Source of the DNA: Myxococcales bacterium
Lineage (GTDB): Bacteria > Myxococcota_A > Polyangia > Polyangiales > Polyangiaceae
DNA length: 64,000 nucleotides
Direction: 5' to 3'
NCBI GenBank assembly: GCA_004193285.1
Contig: SECP01000048.1
Span: 1-64,000, forward strand
The notes beneath the pieces are model-generated. The model did not search any database, was not told the origin of the DNA, and was given only the letters and a program-made list of their open reading frames with translations. The stretch's first letter is position 1. The number at the start of each line of letters is the position of its first letter. Position numbers and translations under genes: made by a program. Of the stretch, positions 8,938 through 19,235 are shown one piece after another.

Positions 8938-9927
8938 ATGGTGGGGCGAATGCCCACAGAGCTCGCCACGGAAGAGCAATTGCCGTGGCGCGCTGTTTCG
9001 ACCGCCGCGCCCCTGCTCATCGTGCTCAATGTAGGGTCCGGTCATTCGGACACCGCGGAGGTGCGGAGCGTCATCGAAAGAGTGCTCGGCGCGGCTGGGC
9101 GCCCTTTCACCGTGCACGAGGTGAAGGACGGAGCGGACCTCTCGCAAATAGCTGCGGCCGCGGTCGAGAACGCGCGCGAGACGGGCGCCGTGGTCGTCGC
9201 GGCGGGGGGAGACGGCACGATCAACACCGTCGCCCAGGCCACGCTCGGGAGCGGCTGCGCGTTCGGCGTGCTGCCGCTCGGCACCTTCAACTACTTCAGC
9301 CGCGCGCACGGGATCCCCTCCGAGCCCGAAGAGGCATGCCGCATCCTACTCGGCGACCGCGCGTTTCAGGTTCAGGTCGGCCTCGTCAACGACCGCGTGT
9401 TCCTCGTCAATGGGAGCATCGGGCTGTACCCGCAGCTCCTCGAGGAGCGCGAGGACGCAAAGCGGCGGCTCGGGCGGACGCGATGGGTAGCCATCGGGGC
9501 CGCGCTCAAGACGCTGTTTACGGCGCACCTGCAGCTGCGACTCGACATCGAGTCCAAGCAGGGCCGGCGCCACATCGTCACCCCCACCCTGTTCGTCGGC
9601 AACAATCGGCTGCAGCTCGAGCGCGTCGGGATCTCGGGCGGCGCGCTCGACGACCACCGGCTCACGGCCGTTACCCTCGCCCCGGTGAGCCCGCTCGGCA
9701 TGCTGGGCCTCGTGCTACGCGCCATCATCGGTAAGTTGGGCGCGGCCGAGCAGGTCGAGAGCTTCGACTTCGAGACCCTGACCGTGCGCTCCCGCTTCCG
9801 GGCACGGCACTTCAAAGTGGCGACGGACGGCGAAGTCGAGCGGATGCGCGCACCGCTCCGGTTTCGGGTCGCGCCGCACGCCCTCTGGCTGATTCGTCCG
9901 AGCGAGCGGCGGGAGGATCCAGGGTGA
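8938..9927 (+). CDS. Diacylglycerol kinase-family lipid kinase
   Basis: Predicted ATP-dependent lipid kinase (DAGK/LCB5/YegS family) acting at the membrane surface. The catalytic-domain signature VVAAGGDGTINTVAQ and the later GVLPLGTFNYFSRAHGIP segment are clear. The C-terminal half has the beta-sandwich pattern of the family. The start is uncertain: ATG 8938 gives 329 residues; an in-frame ATG at 8950 also begins just ahead of the conserved region. Its stop overlaps the next gene's GTG (GTGA), so a lipid kinase and a phosphoesterase are co-translated. Confidence 0.88.
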   Translation: MVGRMPTELATEEQLPWRAVSTAAPLLIVLNVGSGHSDTAEVRSVIERVLGAAGRPFTVHEVKDGADLSQIAAAAVENARETGAVVVAAGGDGTINTVAQATLGSGCAFGVLPLGTFNYFSRAHGIPSEPEEACRILLGDRAFQVQVGLVNDRVFLVNGSIGLYPQLLEEREDAKRRLGRTRWVAIGAALKTLFTAHLQLRLDIESKQGRRHIVTPTLFVGNNRLQLERVGISGGALDDHRLTAVTLAPVSPLGMLGLVLRAIIGKLGAAEQVESFDFETLTVRSRFRARHFKVATDGEVERMRAPLRFRVAPHALWLIRPSERREDPG

Positions 9928-10721
9928 CCGTGCTGCTACATGTCTCGGATCCCCACTTCGGCACGGAGCGAGCGCCCGTGGTCCAGGCGCTGGCACGGCT
10001 GGAGCTCGAGCTCGAGCCGGACCTGCTCGTCTTGAGCGGGGACGTGACGCAGCGCGCGCGCAGTGCGGAGTTCGCGGCCGCCAAGGCGTTCATCGAGAAG
10101 CTGAGTGTGCGTCGCGTGCTCGCGATCCCGGGCAATCACGACATTCCGTTGTTCAACGTGGCCGCGCGTGCGGCGTCGCCCTACGCGGGCTTTCAGCGCG
10201 CCTTCGGCCCAGAGCTCGAGCCCAGCTCCAGTGACGCGGATTGCTTGGTGCTAGGGGTGAAGACGACGCGGCGCTACCGTCACGTGGACGGCGAGATTTC
10301 GGAGGAGCAGCGGGAGCGAATCGCGAAGCGCCTACGCGAAGCATCCCCGGCCCAGCTCCGGGTGGTCGTGCTGCACCAGCCGGTAGCGGTGCCGCGCCCC
10401 GCCGAGCAAAAAAACGTGGTGCATGGCCACGCCGCCGCCGTCCGAAGCTGGTCGGAGGCGGGCGCGGATGTGCTGCTCGCGGGACATATTCATCTGCCGT
10501 TCGTGCTGCCGCTGCACGATGCGGAGCCGCTCCCGCGGCCGCTCTGGGCCGTGAACGCCGGCACTGCGCTCTCGTCGCGGGTCCGCTACGACGCGGGCAA
10601 CTCCGTCAACGTCGTACGCACCGCGGACCCGCCACGCGCAGGCCGCTGCAGCGTGGAGCACTGGACGTACAGCGAGCCGCGAGGCGACTTCTTGCTCTCG
10701 GCGCGGCTCGAGCTCGGTTAG
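9924..10721 (+). CDS. Calcineurin-like metallophosphoesterase
   Basis: A 265-residue metal-dependent phosphoesterase. All five family motifs are visible: D9-x-H11 (SDPHF), G39-D40, N71-H72-D73, the histidine in VLHQP, and GHIH near residue 190. The substrate is unknown; family members act on cyclic nucleotides, nucleotidyl bonds or phospholipids. The start is GTG, overlapping the lipid kinase stop by 4 bases, so the pair may act on lipid phosphates (inference). Its TAG stop shares bases with the TAA stop of the convergent lipoprotein gene. Confidence 0.9.
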   Translation: MTVLLHVSDPHFGTERAPVVQALARLELELEPDLLVLSGDVTQRARSAEFAAAKAFIEKLSVRRVLAIPGNHDIPLFNVAARAASPYAGFQRAFGPELEPSSSDADCLVLGVKTTRRYRHVDGEISEEQRERIAKRLREASPAQLRVVVLHQPVAVPRPAEQKNVVHGHAAAVRSWSEAGADVLLAGHIHLPFVLPLHDAEPLPRPLWAVNAGTALSSRVRYDAGNSVNVVRTADPPRAGRCSVEHWTYSEPRGDFLLSARLELG

Positions 10722-11305
10722 CGCGGCACCGCCGGCGCGCAGCGCGCGGCCACGTTCGGCGCGAGCCACAGCGCGGCCAGGCGTCGCCCCAGCGCGTGCT
10801 CCAAGCGACCTTCCGCGGAGGTCTCCCGGCGGGCCAGCGCTTCGTTCAGCACTCGCTCGTACGCGCCCCGGTCGTGATTGCGGCAGGCTTCATCCGCGGC
10901 TCGCAAGGTGCTCTGAAACTCGAGCTGGAGGGTCGGGCTACCCTTCGACGCGTAGTAGCTAGCGCGCCGCTCGGCGTCCGCCGCGAGCTGCGCCTCCTGC
11001 TCGGCGCGCGCGCCGTCCCCGGCCGCTGCCGCCTCCAAACGCCGCAGCTCGATGAAGCCGCGAGCCATGAGCAAGTATCCACGCTCGAGCAGCGCACGAG
11101 CGCGCGGATCGCTGGGGTCCCGCTGGTACAGCGCCTCCAGCTCGACGAGCTGGGTGGAGAGAGCGGCGAACGCGAGCGCCGGGTCGGCGGCGGTTCCGAG
11201 CGTGCGCGCCCTCCACTGCGCGCTCCGCACGTCGTTTTCCAGCACCGCCTCTCGCACGCAGCCGACGAGCAAGCTCGCCGTGAGCAGCAGCGCCGCGCGC
11301 TTCAC
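10718..11305 (-). CDS. Putative lipoprotein, unknown function
   Basis: A 195-residue protein with a signal sequence and lipobox (LLVGC). The GTG at 11305 is chosen because AGGAGG lies 12 bases upstream; a TTG at 11335 would also be in frame. The mature part is helical with TPR-like periodicity (ALLERGYLLMARGFIELRRLE), but no family is recognised. It follows the HEAT-like lipoprotein gene by 5 bases, so both may belong to one envelope function. Confidence 0.7.
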   Translation of the reverse strand: MKRAALLLTASLLVGCVREAVLENDVRSAQWRARTLGTAADPALAFAALSTQLVELEALYQRDPSDPRARALLERGYLLMARGFIELRRLEAAAAGDGARAEQEAQLAADAERRASYYASKGSPTLQLEFQSTLRAADEACRNHDRGAYERVLNEALARRETSAEGRLEHALGRRLAALWLAPNVAARCAPAVPR

Positions 11306-11310
11306 GACGC

Positions 11311-12591
11311 TCAGCGCCCTCCTGAGAGCCGGCAAGAAAGCGTGGCCCGCACGAAGGGGTCGCGGTCGCCCAAGCGAGGGGCGAGGTGCTGCGTCTTACC
11401 GAGGCTCGCGAGCGTGAGCGCGGCGCGCAAGCGACGGGCGGAGCGAGCGTGTGAAAGCTCCTGCTCCACGCGCGATACCGCTCGAAGTGACCCCAGACGA
11501 GCGAGCGCGTAGCTCGCGTCCAGGCCGTAGTCGCTCTTGTCCTCTGCTAGCTTCTCCAAGCGCGCTCGCGCCTGGGGGCCAGCGCCTGGCAGCTCCGCCA
11601 GCCGCGCGAGGACGAGGGGGGTGACCGCGGGCGACGGGCTCTTGGCCGCCTTTTCAAGCGCCTCTTTGACCGTGCGCTCGCTCAGCGGCGCGGAAGAGAG
11701 CGCCAGGCGGCGCTCGTCGTCAGTGCCGTCCGCGATGGCTCGAGCCAGCACCGCTACTGCGGCGGCGCGCGACTCACGCGAGCGCAGCAGCAGCGAGGCC
11801 GCGGAGACGGACACGAGGCCTGGCCGGCTCAAGGCGCGCGAGAGCTCTCGCTCGCCGCCCGCGTGATAACTCCTCGGCTCCGACCACGCGTCCAGGACCG
11901 CGAGCTGCTCCTGCTCGTCGCCCGAGCTGAACAAGTCCGATAATCCGAGCACGGCCGCCTCCGTGCCGACGCGCCCGGCGGCTTGCGCGGCGCGCGCGCG
12001 ATTGGCGCCGCTCGGATCGAGCCGCGCGGCCTCCAGTAGATCCGGAAGGTGGCTCGCGACGGGCGCCCGCAAGGCGGCGTCGAAAGCGGCGCGCCGAACC
12101 CGCTCGTCCGGGTCCGTGAAGTAGCGACGACGCAGCTCCGCGTGAGCGGGCGACGTGGCGGCGCGGGCCGCGAGGGCCCGGAAGGCGCCGCTGTCCGCCT
12201 CACGGTAGCGCGCGACGAAGTCGCTGGCGCTGCGTTTACCAGCCTCGAACAAGAGCAGGTTGGCGACGGCAGCCGCTTCGTCACCGCGGCTGGCGCGGTC
12301 TTCGAGGGCGCCGCTGACCTGGGGCAAGCAGGAGCGAAATACCGCTACCTGCTCGGCGGCGTCGCGACCGCCTGCGCCCGCGATCTCGCGCTCCGCGACC
12401 GCTCGCGCCAGCTCCTTGAGTCGTGCATCGCTCAGCGGGCCGTCTTGCTCGGCCCTGGCGATCTGCTGCTGCAGCTCCGGCAAGGAGCCAGTCAGGGCGG
12501 CGCGCACTTCCGGGCGCGCGCCGCTGCACGACAGCGACAAAACCGTGCCCGCCAGCATCCATGCCCACGACGAACCACGCCTGACACGCAT
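11311..12591 (-). CDS. HEAT-repeat-like lipoprotein
   Basis: A 426-residue secreted protein. The signal sequence has a lipobox-like LSLSC (cysteine at residue 22). The body is a chain of short alpha-helical pairs with repeated patterns such as DERVRRAAFDAAL, GANRARAAQAAGRVG and RRLRAALTLASLG, typical of HEAT/PBS-lyase-like scaffolds. No catalytic motif is seen. It heads a two-gene unit with the following lipoprotein, close behind pyrG on the same strand. Confidence 0.75.
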   Translation of the reverse strand: MRVRRGSSWAWMLAGTVLSLSCSGARPEVRAALTGSLPELQQQIARAEQDGPLSDARLKELARAVAEREIAGAGGRDAAEQVAVFRSCLPQVSGALEDRASRGDEAAAVANLLLFEAGKRSASDFVARYREADSGAFRALAARAATSPAHAELRRRYFTDPDERVRRAAFDAALRAPVASHLPDLLEAARLDPSGANRARAAQAAGRVGTEAAVLGLSDLFSSGDEQEQLAVLDAWSEPRSYHAGGERELSRALSRPGLVSVSAASLLLRSRESRAAAVAVLARAIADGTDDERRLALSSAPLSERTVKEALEKAAKSPSPAVTPLVLARLAELPGAGPQARARLEKLAEDKSDYGLDASYALARLGSLRAVSRVEQELSHARSARRLRAALTLASLGKTQHLAPRLGDRDPFVRATLSCRLSGGR

Positions 12592-12623
12592 GGCCGCACG
12601 TTACACGAAAGCCGGCAGACTCG

Positions 12624-14285
<1,662 letters not shown>

Positions 14286-14409
14286 TGGAGGATCTCCATG
14301 TCGGGCCCCCACGTAACACGCCCTCCCCTCGCGTGCACCCCTTCCGCACATCTCCGCGGGCTCTCACGCAAATCTGGCTCGCAACGATGAGCGAGCGCGC
14401 AGCTCGGAT

Positions 14410-14934
14410 TCAAAATGAGCCGATCACGCCGAGGCCCACACCGCTGCGATCGAAATCGAGCGGTACCGCTCGGAGGGTCGGCCCTGCGGCTTTTTGCGGC
14501 GAGGCGCGACGGGTCGACGTTTTTAGAAACAGACCTTCTCCCACCACCGCGAGTCCTCCCGCTTGGACCACGCCGTCCAAGATGGTGACCAGCGCTCCAA
14601 AGACGAGCGGGAAGACGCTGCAGTCGGGGTCGCTCGTCGGGCAGCCGGTCTTGCCGAGCGCGATCCACGGTCCCGCGATGGGAATGCGGAGGTCTTTGAT
14701 GCCTCGGTGGTCCGCTTCGTCCACCAGGAAGGAGGCACCCACCGCGAGCCCGTACGACACGACGGTCGTCGCCGCGCCAGCCACGATGGTGGCGGTGCGA
14801 GCACCGGGCGGAGGTAGGTCCGCGGTGGGGGGTGCGGGGCGAAACTCTGGGATCGGCTCCGCGGCATGAGCCGAGGCCACGAAGGTGCCGGGCAGCAGAG
14901 CGAGCGCAAAAGCGACGAGAAAGCGGAATCGCAC
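14410..14934 (-). CDS. Hypothetical exported protein with membrane segments
   Basis: A 174-residue protein with a clear signal peptide (cleavage expected after SAHAAE) and two later hydrophobic stretches (TATIVAGAATTVVSYGLAVGA and VFPLVFGALVTILDGVVQAG). One cysteine pair (GCPTSDPDC) lies between them and may form a disulphide. The family is not recognised; proteins of this layout are common in myxobacteria. It lies alone between pyrG and dacB. Confidence 0.65.
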   Translation of the reverse strand: MRFRFLVAFALALLPGTFVASAHAAEPIPEFRPAPPTADLPPPGARTATIVAGAATTVVSYGLAVGASFLVDEADHRGIKDLRIPIAGPWIALGKTGCPTSDPDCSVFPLVFGALVTILDGVVQAGGLAVVGEGLFLKTSTRRASPQKAAGPTLRAVPLDFDRSGVGLGVIGSF

Positions 14935-15004
14935 GGGCCCGCTCTACCTTTCTACCTTTCGGGACGCCAGCTTTTTGCCCCGTGCCGCCGGACCGGAATA
15001 ACTG

Positions 15005-16696
15005 ATGCGGAGGTCCCAGTTGGAGAACGCCCTGCTCGAGCGCCTGCTCACGAAGCTCCCCTACCAGCGAGCGCCGCGTTTCGTGGCACTTTTCGTGTTG
15101 ACGGGCATGGCGTGCTGGGGCGAGCCAGGGGCGAAGGGCCCCGCTACCGCCGCGGATGTACCGGCCGCCGCCCCCGGAGCACTCCAGAACGATGAATCGG
15201 AGCCGGTCTCGGAGCCGGCTCCTCCGCCCACCCCGCTACCGCCGCAGGCCCGCCCGACCAAGCCGGTTCCGACCTTCGTGCCGCGCCCCGCACCGAGCCC
15301 TGCGAGCTTGGCGAGCCGTGTGGCGCCCAAGCTGGAGGCACTTTCAGCCTGGGTGAAAAAGCGTCAGGGCGAGCTCGGGTTTGCGCTGCGCGACCTCGGT
15401 AGCGGGCGCGAGCTCCTGGCCGAAGGCGCCGGCAAAGCGCTGAACCCCGCCTCGAACCAGAAGCTACTGACCACCGCGGTTGCGCTCTCCGAGCTCGGTG
15501 CGGACTTCCGCTACCACGTCGGCGTGCTAGGGAAGGTCGACGGCGGCGTGGCCCCGCGCCTGGTGCTGCGAAGTGACGGCGACCCGACCTTCACGTACGA
15601 AGAGCTGCGCGGCTTCGCCGAACGCCTCGTAGGGCTGGGGCTCAAGCAGGTGGCCGGCGACGTGCTCGTCGATCAGAGCGCGTTCGACGACCGCTACACG
15701 CCTCCAGCCTTCGAGCAGCAACCGAGCGAGTGGGCGGCGTTTCGCGCGCCGGTGAGCGCGGTTTCGCTTGAGCGCAACTCCACGACGCTGCACGTGTTCC
15801 CCACCCAACCCGGCGAGCTAGCGCGCGTCGAGTTCGAGCCGCCCGGCTACGTCTCCGTCCAAGGTGAGGTGCGCACCGAGCGCGGCAAGAAGCGCGACCA
15901 CGTGGGGCTCACCATGAAGCCACACGGCCTCATGCTCGGCGCGCAGGTGAGCGGTGACGTGCCAGCGGGCGGCGCGGTGGTGCACATCACGCGTCGCATC
16001 GACAACCCGGAGATCTACGCGGGGGTCGTGCTCAAGCGCGTTCTGCAAAATCTCGGCGTCGAGGTGCGCGGCGAAGCCAAGCGCGGCGGAGAAGACGAGA
16101 CCGGCGAGCTCGTCGGGCGCGACTCTCTTCCGCTCTCCCAGCTGGTGCAGCAGCTCGGTAAGGCGAGTGACAATTTCTACGCCGAGACGCTGCTCAAGAC
16201 GCTCGGAGCCGTGAAGCGCGGCAAGCCGGGCACGGCCGAGAACGGCGCCCAGGTCGCCTTCGACTGGCTCCGGCTCCGCCAGCTCGGCGAGGACGGCCTC
16301 AAGATCGGAAATGGCTCTGGCCTCTACGACGCGAATCGAGTGAGCGCGCGGACCTTCACGCGCGTCTTGGAGATGGCCTACCTGGACCCGGCCATCTCCC
16401 AGCCGTACCAAGAGCAGCTGGCCGTCGGAGGCCTGGACGGCACCTTGCGCACGCGCTTTTACGCGCTCAAGAGCCGCCGCAGCGTGCACGCCAAGACCGG
16501 CACGTTGAACAAGGTGACCTCGCTCAGCGGCTACGTCTTCGGCCCCGAGCAGGAGACGGGCCTCGCGTTCTCGATCCTCGTGACGGGCACGACGGATCAC
16601 GCTGGCGCGCGGCAACGCATGGACGCCCTCGTGCTGGAAATGTCCGACGCGCTGTGGGCTCCAAAGAGCTCTGGCCTGGCGCTCGCTCGTCGTTGA
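15005..16696 (+). CDS. dacB: D-alanyl-D-alanine carboxypeptidase/endopeptidase (PBP4 type)
   Basis: Periplasmic serine peptidase of family S13 that trims or cuts peptidoglycan cross-links. The active-site motifs are S150-N-Q-K153, S-D-N in KASDNFYAE, and K-T-G in HAKTGTLN, in the right order and spacing for PBP4 with its inserted domains. The N-terminus has a hydrophobic stretch ending in LTGMAC, a possible lipobox (C37), then a Pro/Ala-rich linker (about residues 45-100). At 563 residues it is somewhat longer than enteric PBP4 because of this linker. Confidence 0.93.
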   Translation: MRRSQLENALLERLLTKLPYQRAPRFVALFVLTGMACWGEPGAKGPATAADVPAAAPGALQNDESEPVSEPAPPPTPLPPQARPTKPVPTFVPRPAPSPASLASRVAPKLEALSAWVKKRQGELGFALRDLGSGRELLAEGAGKALNPASNQKLLTTAVALSELGADFRYHVGVLGKVDGGVAPRLVLRSDGDPTFTYEELRGFAERLVGLGLKQVAGDVLVDQSAFDDRYTPPAFEQQPSEWAAFRAPVSAVSLERNSTTLHVFPTQPGELARVEFEPPGYVSVQGEVRTERGKKRDHVGLTMKPHGLMLGAQVSGDVPAGGAVVHITRRIDNPEIYAGVVLKRVLQNLGVEVRGEAKRGGEDETGELVGRDSLPLSQLVQQLGKASDNFYAETLLKTLGAVKRGKPGTAENGAQVAFDWLRLRQLGEDGLKIGNGSGLYDANRVSARTFTRVLEMAYLDPAISQPYQEQLAVGGLDGTLRTRFYALKSRRSVHAKTGTLNKVTSLSGYVFGPEQETGLAFSILVTGTTDHAGARQRMDALVLEMSDALWAPKSSGLALARR

Positions 16697-16774
16697 CGGC
16701 GGCGACGGAAAGGTGAAACGAGAGCGGCGTCCGTTGCTCGGACAGACCGCAGCGGAGTAGCTTCCCGGCGCCGT

Positions 16775-17428
16775 ATGACACACTCGCCTGTTTCGCCGAG
16801 GCTCTTGCTCCCGTTCGTTCTGACCGCGCTCCTGGGCGCCTGCGAGGAGGAGGCCGCGGAGAAAAAGCCCGCCGCGCCTCAAGCGAGCGTCCCCACGGCG
16901 GTGGTCGCTCCCACGCCGCCGCCGAGCGCGGAGCCGCCCCCCAAACTGCGCGATGACTGCCCGAAGGGCTCGAGCGGCGTCGGCACGTCCGACAAGCCGT
17001 GCTTGGCAAGCGGCGACGCGCGCATGATGGAGGTGAAGTACACCGGTAAAACGACGGACGAGGGCCCGAAGTTCAGCATCGTGAACAAGTCGGACAGCCA
17101 GATCTTGTTCGGCTCGCTCGTCGCGTACTTCTACGACAAGGCTGGCAAGCAGCTGGAGGTCACGTCGGGCGACAAGAAGCGGCCGAACCAGCCCTGTTCC
17201 GGGAACATCTTCGCGGGCGCGGTGAAGCCCGGGGAGAAGATCTTCATGTTCTTCTCGTGCGTGAAAAAGTCACACGTCCCGGAGGGCACCGCCACCATCG
17301 AAGCCGAGGTGAAGACCGTGGGCTTCGCGGACGAGGCCGGGAAGAAGAACGAATTTTACTGGTCCAACCCGGACCTGGTACCCGACCAGCGCCCCAAAGG
17401 CGGCGGCGCCGCGAAGACCAAGAAGTAG
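16775..17428 (+). CDS. Putative lipoprotein
   Basis: A 217-residue protein with a signal sequence and lipobox (LLGAC, C23), a Pro/Ala-rich linker, then a globular domain with four cysteines (DDCPKG, KPCLAS, QPCSG, FSCVKK). The pattern FSIVNKSDSQILFGSLVAYFYDKAG resembles small beta-sandwich domains of FxLYD type, in which extracytoplasmic proteins carry an unpaired extra strand; this match is weak. It lies 78 bases after dacB on the same strand and ends exactly where the convergent small gene ends. Confidence 0.7.
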   Translation: MTHSPVSPRLLLPFVLTALLGACEEEAAEKKPAAPQASVPTAVVAPTPPPSAEPPPKLRDDCPKGSSGVGTSDKPCLASGDARMMEVKYTGKTTDEGPKFSIVNKSDSQILFGSLVAYFYDKAGKQLEVTSGDKKRPNQPCSGNIFAGAVKPGEKIFMFFSCVKKSHVPEGTATIEAEVKTVGFADEAGKKNEFYWSNPDLVPDQRPKGGGAAKTKK

Positions 17429-17662
17429 CTACGCGCAGGCTCTCGCCTGCTGCATGCCCGCTTCGGTCAAGCGCCAGGCATACCCGCCTGGAACCCCGAA
17501 CACACGCTGGAGGATTCCGGAGGCCTCCAGCTCGCGGTGCGGGTCCGTCACCAATCCGGCGTCGAAACACCACCCGCTGCGCTCGGGGGAGCCTGCGGAC
17601 GCGTAGCGCTCGGCAATCGTGGACAACAGCTTGCGTGCTTGTTCGCTCACGAAGCCGAGCAT
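17429..17662 (-). CDS. Small winged-helix-like protein
   Basis: A 77-residue predicted cytoplasmic protein. The C-terminal half (REL.ASGILQRVFGVPGGYAWRLTEAG) has the wing-and-helix pattern common to small DNA-binding winged-helix folds. No family assigned. It is tightly packed between the lipoprotein gene and the MATE gene, and codon use matches its neighbours, which supports it being real. Confidence 0.55.
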   Translation of the reverse strand: MLGFVSEQARKLLSTIAERYASAGSPERSGWCFDAGLVTDPHRELEASGILQRVFGVPGGYAWRLTEAGMQQARACA

Positions 17663-17717
17663 AGGTCCCGCTCCGCGAAGAGACTAGAAACGAACGTGTT
17701 GGTTCCCGTCCGCCTAC

Positions 17718-19160
17718 CTAGAGCTGGATGGTCTTCCAGTCCCCGGAACGGAACTTCCACACCATGACCGCGGTCAGGAGCAGGACGTACACCAGCGCTG
17801 CGCTCCAGATGCCGACGAGGCCGAACCCCAGCGTGATGCCGAGGAGCCACGCGAGGGGCACCAAGCAGCAGAAGTGCAGCACCAGCTCCACGATCATCAC
17901 GAAGCGCGTGTTGCCGGCGCCGAACAGCGCCTGAGTCAAGATCATGCCCACCGCGATGAGCGGCGTCGCCAAGCCCATCATGCGCATCGGCATCTGGGCG
18001 GCGTGGAAGACGGCGTGGCTCTTGGTCACCAGATGGAGGATGGGGTTGGTGAGGATCACGCCCTCCAGCAGGCCCACGACGCCGAAGATGACCAAGCCGA
18101 GCTTCACCGACGTCCAGCCGAACTTCTCGGCTTCGTCCGCCTTGCCCGCGCCCAAGGATTGACTGACGAGGGTGGCGGTGGAGGTGCCGAAGGCCAGGCA
18201 CGCGGTGAACGTGAGCTTGAGCACCCCGACGATGACGGTGGTAGCGGCTCCGTTGACCGCCTCACGCTTGCCGCCAGGGCAATCCCCCGTTTGCACGAGG
18301 TGGGTGTGCATCATCGCGTCCAGCCGGCTCACGATCATCGCGAACAGCATGAAGCCGCTCATGACCGCGATCGTCGCGACTGCGCTGGGCACCGAGAGCT
18401 TGAGGATCTTCCCGAGCAGGTCCCGAGAGAGGCCCTTGAAGTTGAAGGGCTCGAAGCGCTTGCGGTACTCGCGATGCGCGGCCCAACCGGCCATGATGAA
18501 CAAGCCGACCCAGGACGAGACGGCGCCGGCGAGGCCCGCTCCTGCCATGCCCATGCGCGGGGCGCCGAGCTTGCCGAAGATGAAGATGATGCACAGGGCA
18601 ACGTTGACGACGTTCATCGCCACGCTGGCGATCATGTGCACGTGCGTCTTGCCGATACCGTCGAAGAACGCCTTGAACGAGAACGTGACCGCCATGCTCG
18701 TGATGCCGAGCAGACGCCAATTGAGGTAACCGCTAGCGACCTCGCGCACCTCCGGCGACTGCACGAGCACGCCGAGGGCGAGGGGGATGGTGACGTAGCC
18801 GAGCAGGGTGAACGCGATGCCGGCGACCACCGAGAACGTCCATGAATTCGCGAGGACGGTGCCCGCCTCCGCATTTCGGCCCTCCGCGAATCGACGCGCG
18901 CCGAGCGCCTGCGTCCCCACCGAGATGGCGCTGAGCGACCCGCCGAACATCCACAGCAGGAGCAGGCAAGGCAGCAGGGCGGCCTGGGCGTACGACGAAC
19001 CCGGACAGCCCAGCGCAGCGAAGAAGATGATGTCGACTTCGTTGACCGCGCTCTGCGCCAGCATGGCGAGCACGGTGGGGAGCGCCAGCTTCAGGACGAT
19101 GCGGGGTTTGGAGCCCGAAAGGTCCAGGGGGGCGGCAGACGTGCTGGGGGGGAGAGCCAC
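17718..19160 (-). CDS. MATE family efflux transporter
   Basis: Cation-coupled multidrug or toxin exporter in the inner membrane. About 480 residues with 12 predicted helices in two related halves, each starting with a MATE-type helix (RIVLKLALPTVLAMLAQSAV and DLLGKILKLSVPSAVATIAV). The GTG at 19160 is preferred because the residues before it are not conserved-looking; a TTG at 19214 is possible. The substrate cannot be told from sequence. It follows the dual-kinase gene on the same strand, with a small hairpin (19216-19230) between. Confidence 0.9.
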   Translation of the reverse strand: MALPPSTSAAPLDLSGSKPRIVLKLALPTVLAMLAQSAVNEVDIIFFAALGCPGSSYAQAALLPCLLLLWMFGGSLSAISVGTQALGARRFAEGRNAEAGTVLANSWTFSVVAGIAFTLLGYVTIPLALGVLVQSPEVREVASGYLNWRLLGITSMAVTFSFKAFFDGIGKTHVHMIASVAMNVVNVALCIIFIFGKLGAPRMGMAGAGLAGAVSSWVGLFIMAGWAAHREYRKRFEPFNFKGLSRDLLGKILKLSVPSAVATIAVMSGFMLFAMIVSRLDAMMHTHLVQTGDCPGGKREAVNGAATTVIVGVLKLTFTACLAFGTSTATLVSQSLGAGKADEAEKFGWTSVKLGLVIFGVVGLLEGVILTNPILHLVTKSHAVFHAAQMPMRMMGLATPLIAVGMILTQALFGAGNTRFVMIVELVLHFCCLVPLAWLLGITLGFGLVGIWSAALVYVLLLTAVMVWKFRSGDWKTIQL

Positions 19161-19235
19161 GGACCCGGGGGTTGTAAGGACTCCGGGCCCCTGCCTGCAA
19201 GTGACTTCTGGCAATGGGCCGGAAAGGCCCGGGTC